Below, in pieces: positions 38,298 through 47,801 of a stretch of 64,000 nt of DNA (positions are counted from its first letter, which is position 1; each line of letters opens with the position of its first letter). Source of the stretch: COE1 sp910588595 (GTDB lineage: Bacteria; Bacillota; Clostridia; Lachnospirales; Lachnospiraceae). The notes below the pieces were generated by a model. That model ran no database searches. It was given only the letters and a program-made list of their open reading frames with translations, and was not told the origin of the DNA. The stretch lies in contig CARDBT010000012.1 in NCBI GenBank assembly GCA_948957135.1, forward strand, positions 1 through 64,000, given 5' to 3'. A program made the position numbers and the translations under genes.

Positions 38298-38378
38298 TGT
38301 CTTTGCTTCCTTTCTTAAAATTGATTAAGTGCTCATTAAAATACAGTTTTACTGCTATTCCTTTTTAGAATGTTCTTT

Positions 38379-40316
38379 TTATGATTTATTGGAAATATCC
38401 AAAAAGGATTTTATATCAATCATATATTCCCTAAAATAATTTTCCAATTTAAGTTTCTCTTCAAAATTTTGTCTTACTAATTCGGCTTTTATTCTGGCAA
38501 TAACCCTCTTTTTATAATTTCCTATACCATCTCCCCAATACGTATATAATTCATTCCATATTGAATTATATTTAAGACATTTACTCGCACAATTGCTATA
38601 ATATTCACAAATTTTTTTAAAAAAATCATTGTATTTCATATCAATCTGATTTTCAATGGCATCTCTGCAGATTTTTTCAGTCTCATCGCTCTCATCAAAC
38701 AAGTCTTCAATCTGTCTCTTTAATATATCCCTTTCTTTTCCACATTTTCTTCGAAACTCATTTCCCCCTATTTGAGAACTTACAGAATAAATATCAAAAT
38801 TGTAATATTCACCCTGTCGGTTCACACAACCACGTATATAGCCATGATGTTTAGAATCAATTTCATTTTCTAATTGTAGCAAAAAGTCCGAAACATGCCC
38901 TTCAATATTGCTCTGCGATTTATCGACATACGCTTTACATTGATCAAACTTAGACACTACCTCCTTCACGATCTGACCTGAACCCATTTTTTTCAAGTCC
39001 AAGGAGATACCCGAAATCTCAATGTCATATTTCTCGTACATATTGACAATCATTTTTTCCAATTCATTCCAGAATTGTTCTCTTTCCTGATCATATTTAT
39101 CTCCGTCTATGTCCATAAGAATGTTCTTATTTGTATATTCCAATCCAGATAAAGTATTGTAGAAAATTACATGCCCCTCATCTAATGCGACATCTGCTTC
39201 TCTAAATTTTTCTACAGCCTCCTCCCTTTTTATTTTCATACCTTTTTCACGAGAGCTATCTGCACCATTTACTTCCTCTAACTGTGCATTTTTTTCCAAA
39301 CCAAGCAAAAATATTCTATGATACAAATCCTTTCCGCTTCCATCATATGTATGTTTCAGCAAAGATAAAATGTCACTATTCCCCCCCAATGCTGGTACTT
39401 CATCACACATTAAAGATATACTTGTTTCCTTTTCAATCTGTTTGACAAGATCTTTCCTAATTCCGCTTCCAGCTTCCATACCTCTGGTATCTATTATCGA
39501 CGCAATATAATCTGGTATATCTAAATTTATATTTTCACTATTTATGTAAATAGCTAATTCCTTCGCAAATGGTATTCCTGGAAATAGACCGTGATTAATT
39601 TCTGACAATGTTTTCTTTAACCAGTCTTCAAACCTACCTTCTGTAAATAATATTTCTGTTTGATTTCTATTTTCATAATCAATCTTTCTCGTAACAGCTT
39701 CCAATAAACCTTGTCGTAAATCATTTTTAATTACTTCATCACTTACACCAGCTTCCGACATGTATGTTTCCATATCTTTTTGATTTTTCGATACATTCCC
39801 GTTCTCTTTGGGAAACTTAGCCATATTACAGATAAAACGTCTGACTTCTATCGAAATTGGTGATTCCTGTTCTCTGTGATCTTTTTCTATTAAGGAACAG
39901 CAAAACTCTTCTATATATCTATCAAATTCTTCTCCTTCCATCTTCGAGAGAACAATCCTACTTTGTTCTTTCGTAGGAACAATCTTCATTTCGCATACTG
40001 TTGTTCTGCCCCCCCCCACAGTTAATAACGGTATTTCACTTATTTTTCTATCTTTCACCAAGTAGGCATCATCAATTAATCCCGTCAAATGAGAAATCGC
40101 TGTTGTTTTTCCCACTCCTACTTGTCCATTAAAATATAAATTGTACTTATCTACCTCACAGACTTTTTTAATCATCTCTATCCGTTTTAACGCATTTTGC
40201 GCCAATTTGCGTATAACAAGATGCTTATCTGAATCTTGCAATTTTCTTGCTAATTCTGCCGCTTTTTCGCATTCTTCAACGATATACTCTCTTTTGCTCG
40301 TATCTAAATTCTCCAC
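38379..40316 (-). CDS. Large AT-rich P-loop NTPase (GTPase/dynamin-like), unknown
   Basis: A 645-residue soluble protein that I cannot assign to a named family. Visible parts: an N-terminal helical segment, Walker A GQVGVGKT (about 64-71), a switch-II-like DTRG (about 276-279) preceded by a hydrophobic strand (YIASII), a strand LMCDEVPAL and another RIFLLGLEKNA, then a long C-terminal mainly helical half. This layout recalls dynamin-like or defence-associated GTPases. No membrane helix. Its codons and flanks are clearly more AT-rich than the neighbouring arg genes, pointing to horizontal transfer. The GTG at 40316 is preferred because GGAAGGAG lies 10 nt upstream; a GTG at 40343 is also open. 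Confidence 0.75.
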   Translation of the reverse strand: MENLDTSKREYIVEECEKAAELARKLQDSDKHLVIRKLAQNALKRIEMIKKVCEVDKYNLYFNGQVGVGKTTAISHLTGLIDDAYLVKDRKISEIPLLTVGGGRTTVCEMKIVPTKEQSRIVLSKMEGEEFDRYIEEFCCSLIEKDHREQESPISIEVRRFICNMAKFPKENGNVSKNQKDMETYMSEAGVSDEVIKNDLRQGLLEAVTRKIDYENRNQTEILFTEGRFEDWLKKTLSEINHGLFPGIPFAKELAIYINSENINLDIPDYIASIIDTRGMEAGSGIRKDLVKQIEKETSISLMCDEVPALGGNSDILSLLKHTYDGSGKDLYHRIFLLGLEKNAQLEEVNGADSSREKGMKIKREEAVEKFREADVALDEGHVIFYNTLSGLEYTNKNILMDIDGDKYDQEREQFWNELEKMIVNMYEKYDIEISGISLDLKKMGSGQIVKEVVSKFDQCKAYVDKSQSNIEGHVSDFLLQLENEIDSKHHGYIRGCVNRQGEYYNFDIYSVSSQIGGNEFRRKCGKERDILKRQIEDLFDESDETEKICRDAIENQIDMKYNDFFKKICEYYSNCASKCLKYNSIWNELYTYWGDGIGNYKKRVIARIKAELVRQNFEEKLKLENYFREYMIDIKSFLDISNKS

Positions 40317-40540
40317 TTTGAATTTTCTCCTTCCACTATTCACTTTTACTCATACTTCCCACATTAAAAATGGAATTTGTAAAAATCAATACTTTAGCTC
40401 ACAAAATAACAGTCAGACTGTGTTTTTACCATATTCCAAAGTATCCTGCATGAGGCAGTCTCCGAATAAAACTGGCTGTAAACTCCTACCGCTCTCGTTC
40501 TGTAATGAGGAAGTGTTTTAGCATATCTTTCTCTTGCTTT

Positions 40541-41326
40541 CTATTGGATCAAATGTCCATAAAAATACTTGCAGCCTCGCTGATATCTTTCCTTCGGCAG
40601 CTGATCGATATACTTTAGGATCGCGCCGATCTGCTCCTCGTCCACATATTCATCCGTCTTTACAGGGCATGCCATCCCTGTACTGTCTGACAAGATCGAT
40701 AAGATTTCCGTACTGTAAAATAGCTTATTATTCCTTATACAGTAAATCGCAGTCCCCATCAGCAGCTTTGTCAGATCGCCGAGAAAAACTTCTTTTCCAT
40801 CATAATAGTAGCTGTTTAGATCATACTCCTCACCAAACGCCATAAACGCCTCTCCAATCTGCTCCGTCGCATACTCCCCATACTTCCCTTCATACAGTCC
40901 ATCGGGAGGTGCAAAGTGCAGCATACCATTCAGGATAAACGCGATCTCCGCCGCAATTACAGTGTCCGCCCAGAGATCATGCAGCGCCAGCAGATACGGG
41001 ATCGACTGATACGATAAGGACTCTGTGACCGACACAAGAAAAGCCCTGATATCGTAATAATCATCAGGATTTTCAAAAAAATCCATCAGCAGTTCAAAAT
41101 CATCGTGACTGCATACCGCCATAAAAATCCGCATTCCCACACAGAACACTTCCCGATCGCCCGACTTCGTAAAGAGTGCTGCAAAATCTGCTTTTCTGCT
41201 GAAATCACCCTTTTGAAACGCCGCCAGATACTCGATCAGCCAGTATTCATCGGTGTCGTACTGCTCGTCATTGTGCTGTATTTCCTTAATCCAAAAGCTC
41301 TCATATAAGTCGTGCACTGTCCCCAT
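40541..41326 (-). CDS. Unknown acidic helical protein (possible immunity-type)
   Basis: A 261-residue soluble, acidic, mostly helical protein; family not recognised. It contains repeat-like helical pairs (FELLMDFFENPDDYYDIRAFLVSV, IPYLLALHDLWADTVIAAEIAFIL) as in HEAT-like scaffolds, and aromatic-acidic patches of the sort common in immunity proteins of polymorphic toxins. No toxin gene is adjacent. The ATG at 41326 follows AAGGGAG at 9 nt. Function is not assigned. Confidence 0.65.
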   Translation of the reverse strand: MGTVHDLYESFWIKEIQHNDEQYDTDEYWLIEYLAAFQKGDFSRKADFAALFTKSGDREVFCVGMRIFMAVCSHDDFELLMDFFENPDDYYDIRAFLVSVTESLSYQSIPYLLALHDLWADTVIAAEIAFILNGMLHFAPPDGLYEGKYGEYATEQIGEAFMAFGEEYDLNSYYYDGKEVFLGDLTKLLMGTAIYCIRNNKLFYSTEILSILSDSTGMACPVKTDEYVDEEQIGAILKYIDQLPKERYQRGCKYFYGHLIQ

Positions 41327-41461
41327 AGCCACACTCCCTTCCCACAACAACACAGAATATAACACTACGGTTCACAATTTGTATCTATACTAAAAATCAA
41401 ACACCTTTTCAGCGCTTTCCCGGATTTTGAAAAATATCAAGATCATATACGCGAATATAAC

Positions 41462-41905
41462 TCACCTGTTAAACGCCTCTATATTTTCACTGTTGAGCAC
41501 AAAATCATAATAGTTCAGATCCTCGCGCTGTTTCCAGCCGACACTGTGCCAGAACGCATTCCCAACATCGTTTTGAGTAAATGCGATCAGGCTCACTTTG
41601 TTGATCTGTTCCGCTTTGAGCGCGTCCATGCAAAACACGACCATCGCCTTGCCGATGCCGCGCCTGCGGTATTCCGGGTTCACGCACACATGATACAGGC
41701 AGCCGCGCCTGCCGTCATGCCCGCACAGGATCGCGCCCACAACCTTTTTGTCCTCCACCGCGACCACACTTGTCGTCGGGTTCCGCCGCAGAAAGCGCGC
41801 GACACCTTCCCGCGAATCGTCAATGCTCCTGATGGCAAATCCCCTGATTGTCATCCACAATGCGCGCACCTGATCGTAATCCTCGACCGTCATCAACCTC
41901 ACCAT
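41462..41905 (-). CDS. GNAT-family N-acetyltransferase
   Basis: A 147-residue acetyl-CoA-dependent acetyltransferase of the GNAT fold. The start is VRLMTVEDYDQVRALWM, and the acetyl-CoA loop is VNPEYRRRGIGKAMV (Q/RxxGxG/A type). Substrate unknown. The ATG at 41905 follows GGAGG; a 26-residue upstream extension lacks a comparable site. Convergent with no neighbour; divergent from argG. Confidence 0.85.
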   Translation of the reverse strand: MVRLMTVEDYDQVRALWMTIRGFAIRSIDDSREGVARFLRRNPTTSVVAVEDKKVVGAILCGHDGRRGCLYHVCVNPEYRRRGIGKAMVVFCMDALKAEQINKVSLIAFTQNDVGNAFWHSVGWKQREDLNYYDFVLNSENIEAFNR

Positions 41906-42099
41906 ATCAAAATGCCATCCTCCCCTAAAAGACCTCTTACCATAATAATTTATTATAGGAAGAAATACAACTATTTTCACCAAAATAATCTAAATTCAGG
42001 TAACAGTTCAGCTTTCGGCTTCCTGTTACAGGCAGCAAGCCAAGCAAAAATCCATGCAGGATCCGTCACAGCAATGGCGGAACACCCTCTTTGAATTTT

Positions 42100-42128
42100 T
42101 ATTCATATATTAATGAATACTATTCATT
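42100..42128. promoter_or_regulatory. ArgR/AhrC-type operator pair upstream of argG
   Basis: Two overlapping palindromes: ATTCATATATTAATGAAT and ATGAATACTATTCAT. Each has the TGAAT/ATTCA half-sites of ARG boxes bound by ArgR (AhrC). They lie about 65 bp upstream of the -35 element of argG, on its 5' side. No argR gene is in the window. Assignment rests on motif and target gene. Confidence 0.65.
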
Positions 42129-42190
42129 CTTTTTTCTATATTTTACACTTTTATTTGAATATGTCAATCAAAAAATGTATATATTTACAC

Positions 42191-42219
42191 TTGATTTATA
42201 CATCCCAATGATGTATAGT
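42191..42219 (+). promoter_or_regulatory. argG promoter
   Basis: TTGATT (42191-42196), a 17-bp spacer, TATAGT (42214-42219); the argG ATG is 54 bp downstream. A small palindrome, ATACATC...GATGTAT, fills the spacer and could be a further regulator site. Confidence 0.65.
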
Positions 42220-42272
42220 AGCATATAGAAGTTGTTTCAGACAATATATTTATACAAAAAGGAGAACCTATT

Positions 42273-43493
42273 ATGAAAGAAAAAGTAGTACTTGCCTATT
42301 CCGGTGGTCTCGACACCACCGCGATCATCCCCTGGTTAAAGGAGAATTTTGACTACGAGGTCATCTGTGTCTGCGTCGACTGCGGACAGGAGGAGGAGCT
42401 TGACGGACTCGAGGAGCGCGCAAAATCCTGCGGCGCGGAAAAGCTTTATATTGAAAATGTGATCGACGAATTCTGCGACGAGTACATCGTTCCCTGCGTG
42501 CAGGCAAACGCCGTCTATGAGAACAAATATCTGCTGGGCACTTCCATGGCAAGACCGCTCATCGCGAAGAAACTTGTCGAGATCGCAAGGAAAGAGGGCG
42601 CGACTGCCATCTGCCACGGCGCGACCGGAAAGGGCAACGACCAGATCCGTTTCGAGCTCGGCATCAAGGCGCTTGCTCCCGACATCAAGATCATCGCCGC
42701 ATGGAGAAACGACAAGTGGACGATGGATTCCCGCGAGTCCGAGATCGAGTACTGCAAGGCGCACGGTATCCATCTTCCGTTCTCCGCAGACAGCTCCTAC
42801 AGCCGCGACCGGAATATCTGGCACATCAGCCACGAGGGACTCGAGCTCGAGGATCCTGCAAACGAGCCAAACTATGACCATCTGCTCGTCCTTGGCACCA
42901 CGCCGGAGAAAGCGCCGGACGAGGGCGAATACGTGACGATGACTTTCGAGAAGGGTGTTCCAAAGACCGTGAACGGCAGGGAAATGAAGGTTTCCGACAT
43001 CATCAAAGAGCTGAACCGGCTCGGCGGCAGGCACGGTATCGGCATCGTCGATATCGTGGAGAACCGCGTTGTCGGCATGAAGTCGCGCGGGGTCTACGAG
43101 ACGCCTGGCGGAACGATCCTGATGGAGGCACACCAGCAGCTCGAGGAGCTGATCCTCGACCGCGATACCTACACCTTGAAGAAGGAGATGGGCAACAAGC
43201 TTGCCGACACGGTGTACGAGGGGAAATGGTTCACACCCAAGCGCGAGGCGATCCAGGCGTTTATCGAGAAGACGCAGGAGTACGTGACAGGCGAGGTGAA
43301 GTTCAAGCTCTACAAGGGAAACATCATCAAGGCTGGCGAGACAAGCCCGTACTCGCTGTACAATGAAAGCATTGCCTCCTTCACGACAGGCGACCTCTAC
43401 GACCACCATGACGCCGAGGGCTTTATCAACCTCTTCGGGCTGTCCTGCAAGGTGCGCGCGATGAAGATGCAGGAGAATGAAAAGAAAAATTAG
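42273..43493 (+). CDS. argG: Argininosuccinate synthase
   Basis: Joins citrulline and aspartate with ATP to make argininosuccinate. The 406-residue protein has the PP-loop AYSGGLDTT (8-16), the GATGKGNDQIRFE motif and the YSRDRNIWHISHEG segment. A ribosome site AAGGAGA precedes the ATG. It stands apart from argC and argJBD, under its own ArgR-type operator; argH is not in the window. Confidence 0.96.
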   Translation: MKEKVVLAYSGGLDTTAIIPWLKENFDYEVICVCVDCGQEEELDGLEERAKSCGAEKLYIENVIDEFCDEYIVPCVQANAVYENKYLLGTSMARPLIAKKLVEIARKEGATAICHGATGKGNDQIRFELGIKALAPDIKIIAAWRNDKWTMDSRESEIEYCKAHGIHLPFSADSSYSRDRNIWHISHEGLELEDPANEPNYDHLLVLGTTPEKAPDEGEYVTMTFEKGVPKTVNGREMKVSDIIKELNRLGGRHGIGIVDIVENRVVGMKSRGVYETPGGTILMEAHQQLEELILDRDTYTLKKEMGNKLADTVYEGKWFTPKREAIQAFIEKTQEYVTGEVKFKLYKGNIIKAGETSPYSLYNESIASFTTGDLYDHHDAEGFINLFGLSCKVRAMKMQENEKKN

Positions 43494-43538
43494 GGCAGAA
43501 ACGATCTTCAAACATGGTTTAAACTGTAAGAGAACAAT

Positions 43539-43814
43539 ATGAACATACTTTATTTTGTCGCACTATATCTCACCGTGATCAATCTGACCGGCTTCGCCGT
43601 GATGGGCATCGACAAGAGAAAGGCGGTCAGGCATCTCTGGCGCGTCCGGGAGTCCACGCTCTTTCTCATCGCCCTCCTCGGCGGAAGCGTCGGTTCCATC
43701 CTTGGCATGCGCATGTTCCGCCACAAGACCAGGCACTGGTACTTTGTGTACGGGATGCCTGCGATCCTGGTCCTGCAGATTTTGCTCGCGGTATTCATTT
43801 TGACGAGGGGATAG
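43539..43814 (+). CDS. DUF1294 small membrane protein
   Basis: A 91-residue protein with three membrane segments and the DUF1294 signature: GIDKRKAVRHLWRVRESTLFLIALLGGSVG, then a HKTRHWYFVYGMP motif. Function unknown. It begins 46 bp after argG and is probably co-transcribed. Confidence 0.88.
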   Translation: MNILYFVALYLTVINLTGFAVMGIDKRKAVRHLWRVRESTLFLIALLGGSVGSILGMRMFRHKTRHWYFVYGMPAILVLQILLAVFILTRG

Positions 43815-43877
43815 ATCATCCCCTCAAAATGTTTCAACGCCCGATCACGGATATTTGCTGTATCATGACTGAGCTTT

Positions 43878-45548
43878 TCACTGCATTCGTTTCACCCTGG
43901 CATGTTTCTGAAAAAAGGCTATCCCATAACAGCGGATCCGCGTATAACCGCAAAGCCCCTCGGCATACTTCCTGTTGACGATCTGGCTGACAGCCGCGTC
44001 ACAGTCCTGATCCATATCCTCTTCTTTCATGGACCTCTTTGCTTCTATGATCATTGCACGGCGGTTGTCATCATCCTTCAGGAGTATATCCGGTCTGCCA
44101 AGCCCCTTCTCCTTATTGGACTCTACCTCGTAACCCAATCCGACAAAGACACCTGCAAGAAAGGCATGGTAATAGTCCTCATGATAATCATTGTAACTGA
44201 TCGTCCTCCATAACAGGTCTGAAATCACCTTGGAAGCCTCCTGTTCGTCACCGTTCCACAGCGCATCCATCATAGATTTCCGGGCACTGTTGTCTATCGT
44301 TTGCTGAAATAATTCCACAACAGTGTCCTCAAATATAGAAGCGATCTCTCTGTTTGGGATCCGCAGCCTGACTGTCTCTCCCTCCTCCTTTTCATCTGCT
44401 TTCGTGAGATATCCTGTCATCAGGAGCACACTCCACAGATGATCCTCCGAAGAATGCAGTGTGTCATAGGTGAGATCATCCGAAACTGTCTGTATGATCG
44501 TACCTTTGTTCATCAGGATCTCAAATTTACCTTTCACCTTGAAATCTGTTCTCTTTACAAATGTGAGCAGTACCCCATTGTGGCTAGTGTTTTTCCAGTA
44601 GTTCTTCGGTTTGGCATTTCGCCTCTTTTTCAGGGCAGAGAGATAATTCATCACATCCCACGGGCAGTACACAAAGCTATCGCCGAACACATAACCGTCA
44701 TACCACTCTTTGATCATTTCCGCCTTGTCCTCCCTGTCAGCTGCCAAAAGCAGTTCTGTCACTTCATCCCCGGTAAAACCAAAGAATTCGGAAAAATCCG
44801 CATCCAGCACAGAATACGATGAAAAGTTATTCGTGCCTGTAAAAATGCTCTCTTTTGCTATGCGAAGACAGCCTGTGATCACGGCAAACTCAAGAAATTC
44901 GTTGTCCTTAAGCGCCGTTCCCATCAGTCCTCTGAGCACCGCAAGCATGGCGGAATAAAACGGATTCCCCACCGCGCTCATCTCATTCGCCTTAGCGATC
45001 GGCACGTCATATTCGTCAATCAGCAGGATCACCTTTCTGCCATAGACCGCATGCATCATTCGCATGATGATTTTCAGGGAACTTCTCACATCACTTTCCT
45101 TTGCAGTTTCAAACATAAGTTCTTTAAACACTTTGCGATCAGCCGCATTGACGCGCTCTTCTTTATATAAGGACTCCCATTCCTTACACACATCTGCCAG
45201 TCTCGTCTGAAGCATCTTGTATGCGCCCTCATAAGTCTCAGCTTCCACATCCTTAAAGGAGATGAACAGGACCGGACATTGATTCATCCATTTCTCACAA
45301 AATGTTTTGTGTTTTGTTATCCGAAGCCCTTCAAAAATTTCCCTGCTGTCTTTCCTGATACTGAAAAAATTCGACATCATGTTCATCATCAATGTCTTGC
45401 CAAATCTGCGCGGTCTGGTAAACAATGTAACTTTATTTTCTGTCTCCTCCACAAGCTCATATAGGATCTCTGTCTTGTCCACATAGTATTTACCCGATCT
45501 TCGCAGATCCGCAAAATCGGTTTCCCCAACACCCACTCGAAATGCCAT
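43878..45548 (-). CDS. AAA-ATPase with PD-(D/E)XK nuclease-like domain (DUF1703)
   Basis: A 556-residue protein of the AAA_34/DUF1703 family, common in gut anaerobes. N-terminal ATPase domain: start FRVGVGETDFADLRRSGKYYVDKTE, then P-loop-region RPRRFGKTLMMNMM and Walker B-type VILLIDEYDVPIA. C-terminal half ends in a PD-(D/E)XK-type segment: GLGRPDILLKDDDNRRAMIIEAKRS. Its role is unknown; these genes spread widely and are often multicopy. ATG at 45548 follows AGGTTG; a 6-residue upstream start is less likely. Confidence 0.88.
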   Translation of the reverse strand: MAFRVGVGETDFADLRRSGKYYVDKTEILYELVEETENKVTLFTRPRRFGKTLMMNMMSNFFSIRKDSREIFEGLRITKHKTFCEKWMNQCPVLFISFKDVEAETYEGAYKMLQTRLADVCKEWESLYKEERVNAADRKVFKELMFETAKESDVRSSLKIIMRMMHAVYGRKVILLIDEYDVPIAKANEMSAVGNPFYSAMLAVLRGLMGTALKDNEFLEFAVITGCLRIAKESIFTGTNNFSSYSVLDADFSEFFGFTGDEVTELLLAADREDKAEMIKEWYDGYVFGDSFVYCPWDVMNYLSALKKRRNAKPKNYWKNTSHNGVLLTFVKRTDFKVKGKFEILMNKGTIIQTVSDDLTYDTLHSSEDHLWSVLLMTGYLTKADEKEEGETVRLRIPNREIASIFEDTVVELFQQTIDNSARKSMMDALWNGDEQEASKVISDLLWRTISYNDYHEDYYHAFLAGVFVGLGYEVESNKEKGLGRPDILLKDDDNRRAMIIEAKRSMKEEDMDQDCDAAVSQIVNRKYAEGLCGYTRIRCYGIAFFQKHARVKRMQ

Positions 45549-45722
45549 AAAACAACCTCCCCACACCTTTTAACAGGCTCTCGGTGTCCCTTTGTTCAGA
45601 AGATCTTTCAAGCTGTGCACCACAATTCATGGGGCGCACGAGGAACGTACGCCGGTCAAATTCGTGTACATCTGACGAAAAATCATCCGCAAGAGCAAAA
45701 AGATTCCGAGAAACCATTTCTA

Positions 45723-46874
45723 TTATGCCAGCCACACATACAGCAGGATCAGCGCCGCCAGGAAACAGATATTTGCCACTGTAAAGAGCAGGATATACGC
45801 CCCCTTGCGGCTGCCTGCCTCCTTAGCCACATATTTATACGAGATCAGGCTCGCCATGGACGCGATCAGCGTCCCGAGTCCGCCCAGGTTCGTGCCGACG
45901 ACCAGCCCTGCGTAGTCGTCCGTGAACCCCGACAGGAGCAGCGCCGCCGGCACGTTGCTGATGATCTGGCTGGCAGCGATGGACGTATAGACCTCCCTGC
46001 CGGCGATCATGTCCTGCATGAATCCGCAGAAAACAGGCAGTCTGCCCACATTCCCGATGAAGACAAAAAATCCCGCGAACGTGAGGAGCAGGGAATAATC
46101 AACCATCGCAAGCACCTGCCTGTCTGCCGCGAATACCACAAGGAACACCCCCACAAATACCGCCTGCCACGGCAGTATGCGCCCGACCGCCAGCAGACTC
46201 ACAAGAAACAATATCAGGTACATCGCGATCTTGTACTTCGCTGTCCCTGCTGCCTGCCCCGCATCCGATGCGTCCTGTTCAAAGGCATTTTCGAGCTGAA
46301 AATCCTGCGACGCGCCGCCCTGGATCAGCCCCCACACTGCCAGGAGCGCCAGAGACAGCGCCGTATAGGGAAGCATCAGTCCCAGAAACGCGCCGGCGGA
46401 AAGGCCTGCCTTCCCGTACAGGTACAAGTTCTGCGGATTGCCGACCGGCGTCAGCATGCTTCCCAGGTTCGCCGCGATCGTCTGCATCACCACAACCGGC
46501 AGGAGCAGCCGCTTTTTCTGCGCCCCGCCCAACAGGTCGAGCACTGTAAATGTAAACGGCACGAACGTGATCAGCGCGACATCATTTGTGATCAGCATGC
46601 TGGAAAAAAAGCAGAGCAGGACCAGCGTCAGAACAAGCCCCCGCCCGCTCTTCACACATCCGAGGAGCTTCCTGGCGATCGCCTTGAACACGCCGATCCG
46701 CTGCAGTCCCGCCATGACGCTCATCAGGCAAAACAGTATTGCCAGTGTCCGAAAATCAATATATCCGAGATACGCTTTGTCCGGCGGCACCAGAACTGTC
46801 GACACTGCCGCCAGCACCAGAGCGACGCACAGCACCGTTTCCCGTTTTAGAAACGCAGTTATTTTTGCTATCAT
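45723..46874 (-). CDS. SLC13/ArsB-type ion-transporter-superfamily permease
   Basis: A 383-residue membrane protein with about ten to eleven helices. Motifs TNDVALITFVPFTF and ANLGSMLTPVGNPQNLYLYG are the two re-entrant-loop signatures of the ArsB/NhaD/SLC13 superfamily. It could carry dicarboxylates, arsenite or Na+/H+; sequence alone does not decide, and no ars genes are nearby. Confidence 0.83.
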   Translation of the reverse strand: MIAKITAFLKRETVLCVALVLAAVSTVLVPPDKAYLGYIDFRTLAILFCLMSVMAGLQRIGVFKAIARKLLGCVKSGRGLVLTLVLLCFFSSMLITNDVALITFVPFTFTVLDLLGGAQKKRLLLPVVVMQTIAANLGSMLTPVGNPQNLYLYGKAGLSAGAFLGLMLPYTALSLALLAVWGLIQGGASQDFQLENAFEQDASDAGQAAGTAKYKIAMYLILFLVSLLAVGRILPWQAVFVGVFLVVFAADRQVLAMVDYSLLLTFAGFFVFIGNVGRLPVFCGFMQDMIAGREVYTSIAASQIISNVPAALLLSGFTDDYAGLVVGTNLGGLGTLIASMASLISYKYVAKEAGSRKGAYILLFTVANICFLAALILLYVWLA

Positions 46875-46986
46875 TTTTTCTACAATCCTCTCACTTTTTC
46901 TATATCAACTAACCTGTTTTCATTATATCTAAAATTTCTTCTCCCTACAATATACACTTTCACACTCTCTCATTTCATTTTATAGT

Positions 46987-47147
46987 TAAGGAATTGTTAA
47001 AGAATTAATCTTTACATCTGACTTGTCTAAATCTTCTTATGCTGCGTTGTCGTCAATCGGCGTACCCCAGTACGCCTCATTCCTCCGCCTTGCATATAAA
47101 GATTTATACTGCGTCATCTGCAAAGTTAATTCTTAACAGTTCCTAAG
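46987..47147. repeat. Foldback element, 161 bp
   Basis: Bounded by AAGGAATTGTTAAAGAATTAA and its near-complement TTAATTCTTAACAGTTCCT. The arms continue to pair inward to a GGCGTAC...GTACGCC core at the centre, so the whole element can form one long hairpin. Same end sequence as elements at 19599, 21656 and 49507. Not coding. Confidence 0.78.
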
Positions 47148-47230
47148 TCAGGAATTACCCGGAAATAACTTTTATATTGTTTGTTTTTTCTTCGAGAGTA
47201 CTGTTCAAAAATCAGGCTTACAGACAAAAA

Positions 47231-47262
47231 AATCTTCCCCCTGGAAAATTCGGGAGAAGATT
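47231..47262 (-). terminator. Terminator of the small unknown gene
   Basis: On the minus strand AATCTTCTCCC pairs with GGGGGAAGATT (one mismatch), followed by a run of seven T. It begins inside the last bases next to the stop codon at 47263. Confidence 0.8.
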
Positions 47263-47535
47263 TTATCCGCCTATACCAGCCATCCGCCATTCATGGGCAT
47301 AATAATTGTACCGCAGGCGGAATGTCTTTTGTATGCCATATAAAATTGCTGTGCAGATAAAATTTGCCCCAAGGGAACTGCACTCCTGATCTGTCGAAAT
47401 AATTTTTTCTATATTGATCGTTATGATCTCACCGTTCCGGTCCCGAAAACGGAACCGCATAGGCGTGATCCTTCCGTCAGTGTCAGTACATGAGATCATC
47501 TGTACCGGAGTATCTATGCACAAGATAGTTTCCAC
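47263..47535 (-). CDS. Small unknown protein
   Basis: A 90-residue protein, not recognised. It contains RFRFRDRNGEIITINIEKI and a C-terminal beta segment TFRLRYNYYAHEWRMAGI, suggesting a small beta-sheet domain. The GTG start at 47535 is chosen because GGAGGG lies 7 nt upstream; longer TTG or ATG starts lack a site. A good terminator directly downstream and an intact frame support it being real. Confidence 0.6.
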   Translation of the reverse strand: METILCIDTPVQMISCTDTDGRITPMRFRFRDRNGEIITINIEKIISTDQECSSLGANFICTAILYGIQKTFRLRYNYYAHEWRMAGIGG

Positions 47536-47801
47536 GACCAAACCCTCCAACATGCAATGCGGCACATGGCACTGCACAAAATATTCAATAATTATTGTCT
47601 CCAATCATAATCATACCATTCATCTTTCACACGCATTTTATACAAAACAACACTTGTTTCTGCTATAATGATTGTGCTATTATAGTAATAATAACAGGTC
47701 AATCCACTTCTTTGTGACTCTTTTTGTAAGTTTTGTGAATACTTTTGGAAAACGGCAGGAACGTGGATGACAAATTCTGATAAAAGAGGTGTATACAGAC
47801 T

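Noticed and set aside
37005..38318. Plus-strand ORF of 437 codons
   Set aside because: Antisense to argJ and the Uma2 gene; composition (Arg, His, Asp, Leu) is that of a shadow frame and no family pattern is seen.
42336..43511. Minus-strand ORF of 391 codons
   Set aside because: Antisense to argG, which is unmistakable; no motif in the reverse translation.
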